Part shown: in pieces, positions 6,078 to 7,164 of the stretch | How positions within the stretch are numbered: position 1 is the first letter of the stretch | Layout: the number at the start of each line of letters is the position of its first letter | Assembly: GCA_945952425.1 (NCBI GenBank) | Contig: CAMFIX010000150.1 | Location: 1 to 7,164, forward strand | Length of the DNA stretch: 7,164 nucleotides | Reading direction: 5' to 3' | From: an uncultured Pseudorhodobacter sp. | Lineage (GTDB): Bacteria; Pseudomonadota; Alphaproteobacteria; Rhodobacterales; Rhodobacteraceae | Translations under genes and position numbers: made by a program | The notes under the pieces: generated by a model | Databases searched by the model: none | What the model was told of the DNA's origin: nothing | What the model saw: the letters and a program-made list of their open reading frames with translations, nothing else

Positions 6078-6209
6078 AGTTGCATCTCCCATAAGCGCGC
6101 GCTAAATCCCCCTTCGCAACGGAAGAGATTTGGCGGCGTCGGGCCTTTGGTTCGGCGTCGTTTTCTTTTCTGGGGTGGGGGTTCCGAAGACGGGATGTGA
6201 CGGGTTGTT

Positions 6210-6232
6210 CCGTGGCGACGATCTCGCCACGG
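6210..6232. repeat. perfect 9-bp GC-rich dyad
   Basis: CCGTGGCGA (6210-6218) and TCGCCACGG (6224-6232) are perfect inverted arms around CGATC. As RNA it would be a strong hairpin, but no U-tract follows on either strand. As DNA it has roughly the size of a lux-box-like operator (TraR and LuxR boxes are 18-20 bp dyads), though its odd centre is not typical. It lies between the luxR-type gene and the initiator gene. Confidence 0.5.
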
Positions 6233-6267
6233 TGGGTTATGGGCTTGGGGATGGACGTGCTCAGAGA

Positions 6268-6310
6268 ACCCGCTGAACGGGTCGCCTGAGCCCCCGGTCA
6301 AAGGCCGGGG
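6268..6310 (-). terminator. two tandem hairpins downstream of the luxR-type gene
   Basis: ACCCG-CTGAA-CGGGT at 6268-6282 is a 5-bp stem. CCCCGGTC-AAA-GGCCGGGG at 6292-6310 is an 8-bp stem with one G-U pair. The second hairpin begins 14 bases beyond the luxR stop on the minus strand. Neither is followed by a U-run, so intrinsic termination would be weak. They may stabilise the mRNA 3' end or belong to a leader of the downstream gene. Confidence 0.4.
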
Positions 6311-6324
6311 TTATCCCTGAGGCG

Positions 6325-7020
6325 TCAGGCGTAGGCGCTGACGATGCTGCCTTCGACGGCCATGGCCAGAGCATGGGCCGCGTTCCGTGCCCCGAGTGCC
6401 TCGCGCGCCCGTTCGAGGCGCTTCTTGACTGTCTCGCGGCTGATCCCGAGGTGATAGGCGATCTCGATCTGGCTCATGCCGAGGGCATAGAGCCTCAACG
6501 CGTCGAAGCAGGCCCGTGTCAGGTTGGCCGTGAGCGAGCGGAGCGACAGCAAGTCCTGGAAGATGTCATCGAGATCGGCGATCTCGACGTCGGTGAACTC
6601 ACGGTCGGGGCGGGCGCAGGAGAGGAAGGACCGCTTCAGCCCGATCATCTGGTTCTTGGCCGAGAGGATGACGCCGAATCGCAGGTTGAAGGCCGCCGCG
6701 AGGTCCAAGACCGCCATGGAGCGAGGCTCGGTGACCTTGGCCGCGATCTCCGACCAGCGGGCGGCGCCGGAGTTCGCGGCCGCCCATTCCAGCACGGGAT
6801 CGGCGAGCAGAAGATCTCTGGCGCTGTACTCTTCGAACCAGGCGCGGGGGAAGGACGAGTAGGCGAGTTCGGGTCGGAAGAACTCGTTGGTTTGCAGGGC
6901 GAGGACGTAACCTGCGGTTGCATGAGCGCTGATGCGGAGATCGTGGCGGGCATAGGCCTCGGCGCGGGCGATCATCGATTCGAGGGGGACGAAGGGCAGG
7001 GGCTGTTTCTTCTGCGGCAA
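6325..7020 (-). CDS. LuxR-type regulator with acyl-homoserine lactone pocket
   Basis: This 231-residue protein has an N-terminal autoinducer-binding domain (about 15-155) and a C-terminal LuxR/GerE helix-turn-helix (167-225, SQIEIAYHLGISRETVKKRL). Residues W61, Y65, D74 (in ADPVLEW) and W89 have exactly the spacing of TraR W57, Y61, D70 and W85, which line the AHL pocket. G116 matches TraR G113. This points to binding of an acyl-homoserine lactone. In the HTH, Leu175 and Gly181 of the conserved triad are present, but the usual Glu (TraR E178) is Cys171. The Lys that often follows the Gly is Met182. No luxI is in the window, so it may be a solo. The TTG start at 7020 has a weak AAGAAG upstream and gives the N-terminus expected from TraR. 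ATG 6975 would shorten it by 15 residues and has no Shine-Dalgarno. The gene points toward the initiator gene. TraR controls conjugation and copy number on Ti plasmids, which gives a precedent for such a role. Confidence 0.88.
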   Translation of the reverse strand: MPQKKQPLPFVPLESMIARAEAYARHDLRISAHATAGYVLALQTNEFFRPELAYSSFPRAWFEEYSARDLLLADPVLEWAAANSGAARWSEIAAKVTEPRSMAVLDLAAAFNLRFGVILSAKNQMIGLKRSFLSCARPDREFTDVEIADLDDIFQDLLSLRSLTANLTRACFDALRLYALGMSQIEIAYHLGISRETVKKRLERAREALGARNAAHALAMAVEGSIVSAYA

Positions 7021-7101
7021 GGCGTTCTTCTTCGTGTTTGCAGGGATTCGTGAAGTAAATTTAGCGGGTTACCGGTCTGTGCGAGTCCCGTTGGGCGGCT
7101 G

Positions 7102-7130
7102 CGTTTAGGGAGAAGATTAACGTACGTCAA
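7102..7130 (-). promoter_or_regulatory. candidate promoter of the luxR-type gene with overlapping near-palindrome
   Basis: On the minus strand TTGACG (7130-7125, 5 of 6) is followed after 17 bases by TAAACG (7107-7102, a weak 3 of 6). The start of transcription would be about 75 bases before the TTG codon at 7020. The -35 box lies inside TTAACGTACGTCAA (7117-7130), a 14-bp palindrome with one mismatched pair and a perfect ACGTACGT core. This suggests an operator overlapping the promoter. Confidence 0.4.
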
Positions 7131-7147
7131 GAGGGGTCGTTCCCTCG

Positions 7148-7157
7148 CACCCGGGTG
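7148..7157. repeat. 10-bp perfect palindrome CACCCGGGTG
   Basis: This short perfect palindrome near the right edge lies upstream of the luxR-type gene's candidate promoter. It may be an operator half of a longer site that continues outside the window. In GC-rich DNA a palindrome of this length can also be chance. Confidence 0.25.
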
Positions 7158-7164
7158 TTCGGCG

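Larger units (their letters stand above)
6007..6324. other. 318-base gap between luxR-type gene and initiator gene
   Basis: No convincing gene is seen. Short frames here (for example 6041-6301 on the minus strand) are Pro/Arg-rich, lack a Shine-Dalgarno and look like chance. Besides the leader hairpin, the gap holds a dyad at 6063-6077, a 10-bp perfect palindrome AGCGCGCGCT at 6094-6103 and a direct repeat CGGCGTCG (6134-6141, 6153-6160). It also holds three hairpins between 6210 and 6310. It must contain the initiator gene's promoter unless that gene is read from luxR. I found no clear -35/-10 pair. Confidence 0.6.

Noticed and set aside
6041..6301. 86-codon minus-strand frame between the luxR-type gene and the initiator gene
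   Set aside because: It has no ribosome binding site, low-complexity Pro/Arg/Lys content and crosses several hairpins, so it is probably chance.
6325..7020. LuxR-type protein as a two-component response regulator
   Set aside because: The N-terminal domain carries the AHL-pocket W, Y, D and W pattern and no receiver-domain Asp and Lys motifs.

Overview
The window looks like the backbone of an alphaproteobacterial plasmid, or a chromid or integrated plasmid. It most resembles the Rhodobacterales type. The reasons are a RepA/RepB-like ParA-ParB pair, a separate winged-helix protein next to a repeat cluster that looks like an origin, a hipBA toxin-antitoxin pair and a LuxR-type regulator. The DNA is GC-rich with strong G/C at third codon positions. 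The taxonomic placement is inference from protein style, not from a search.

Layout. Positions 3-728 (+) hold the C-terminal two thirds of a ParA ATPase cut by the window edge. ParB (725-1702, +) overlaps it by four bases and has a perfect Shine-Dalgarno. A palindrome sits directly behind parB, followed by an AT-richer gap with a candidate promoter and operator. Next come hipB (1859-2116, +) and a very E. coli-like hipA (2116-3414, +). A large Trp-rich protein of unknown function (3398-4912, -) runs tail-to-tail into hipA, overlapping by 17 bp. The gap at 4913-5157 carries five degenerate copies of a 17-bp motif plus nested perfect inverted repeats. This is the best candidate for oriV, or alternatively for a centromere. 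The winged-helix protein, a probable replication initiator (5158-6006, -), lies beside it. Its ribosome binding site is inside a 7-bp hairpin. The gap at 6007-6324 has several dyads and hairpins. A LuxR-type regulator (6325-7020, -) follows, with its own candidate promoter at the right edge.

How it may work together. ParA and ParB would segregate the replicon, the winged-helix protein would start replication at the repeats, and HipBA would stabilise the plasmid or make persister cells. The LuxR-type protein lies upstream of and codirectional with the initiator gene and keeps the TraR signal-pocket residues at identical spacing. It could therefore couple plasmid copy number or plasmid functions to an acyl-homoserine lactone. 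No luxI and no repC are seen. The least explained items are the 504-residue Trp-rich protein, the repeat cluster and the regulatory leader of the initiator gene.
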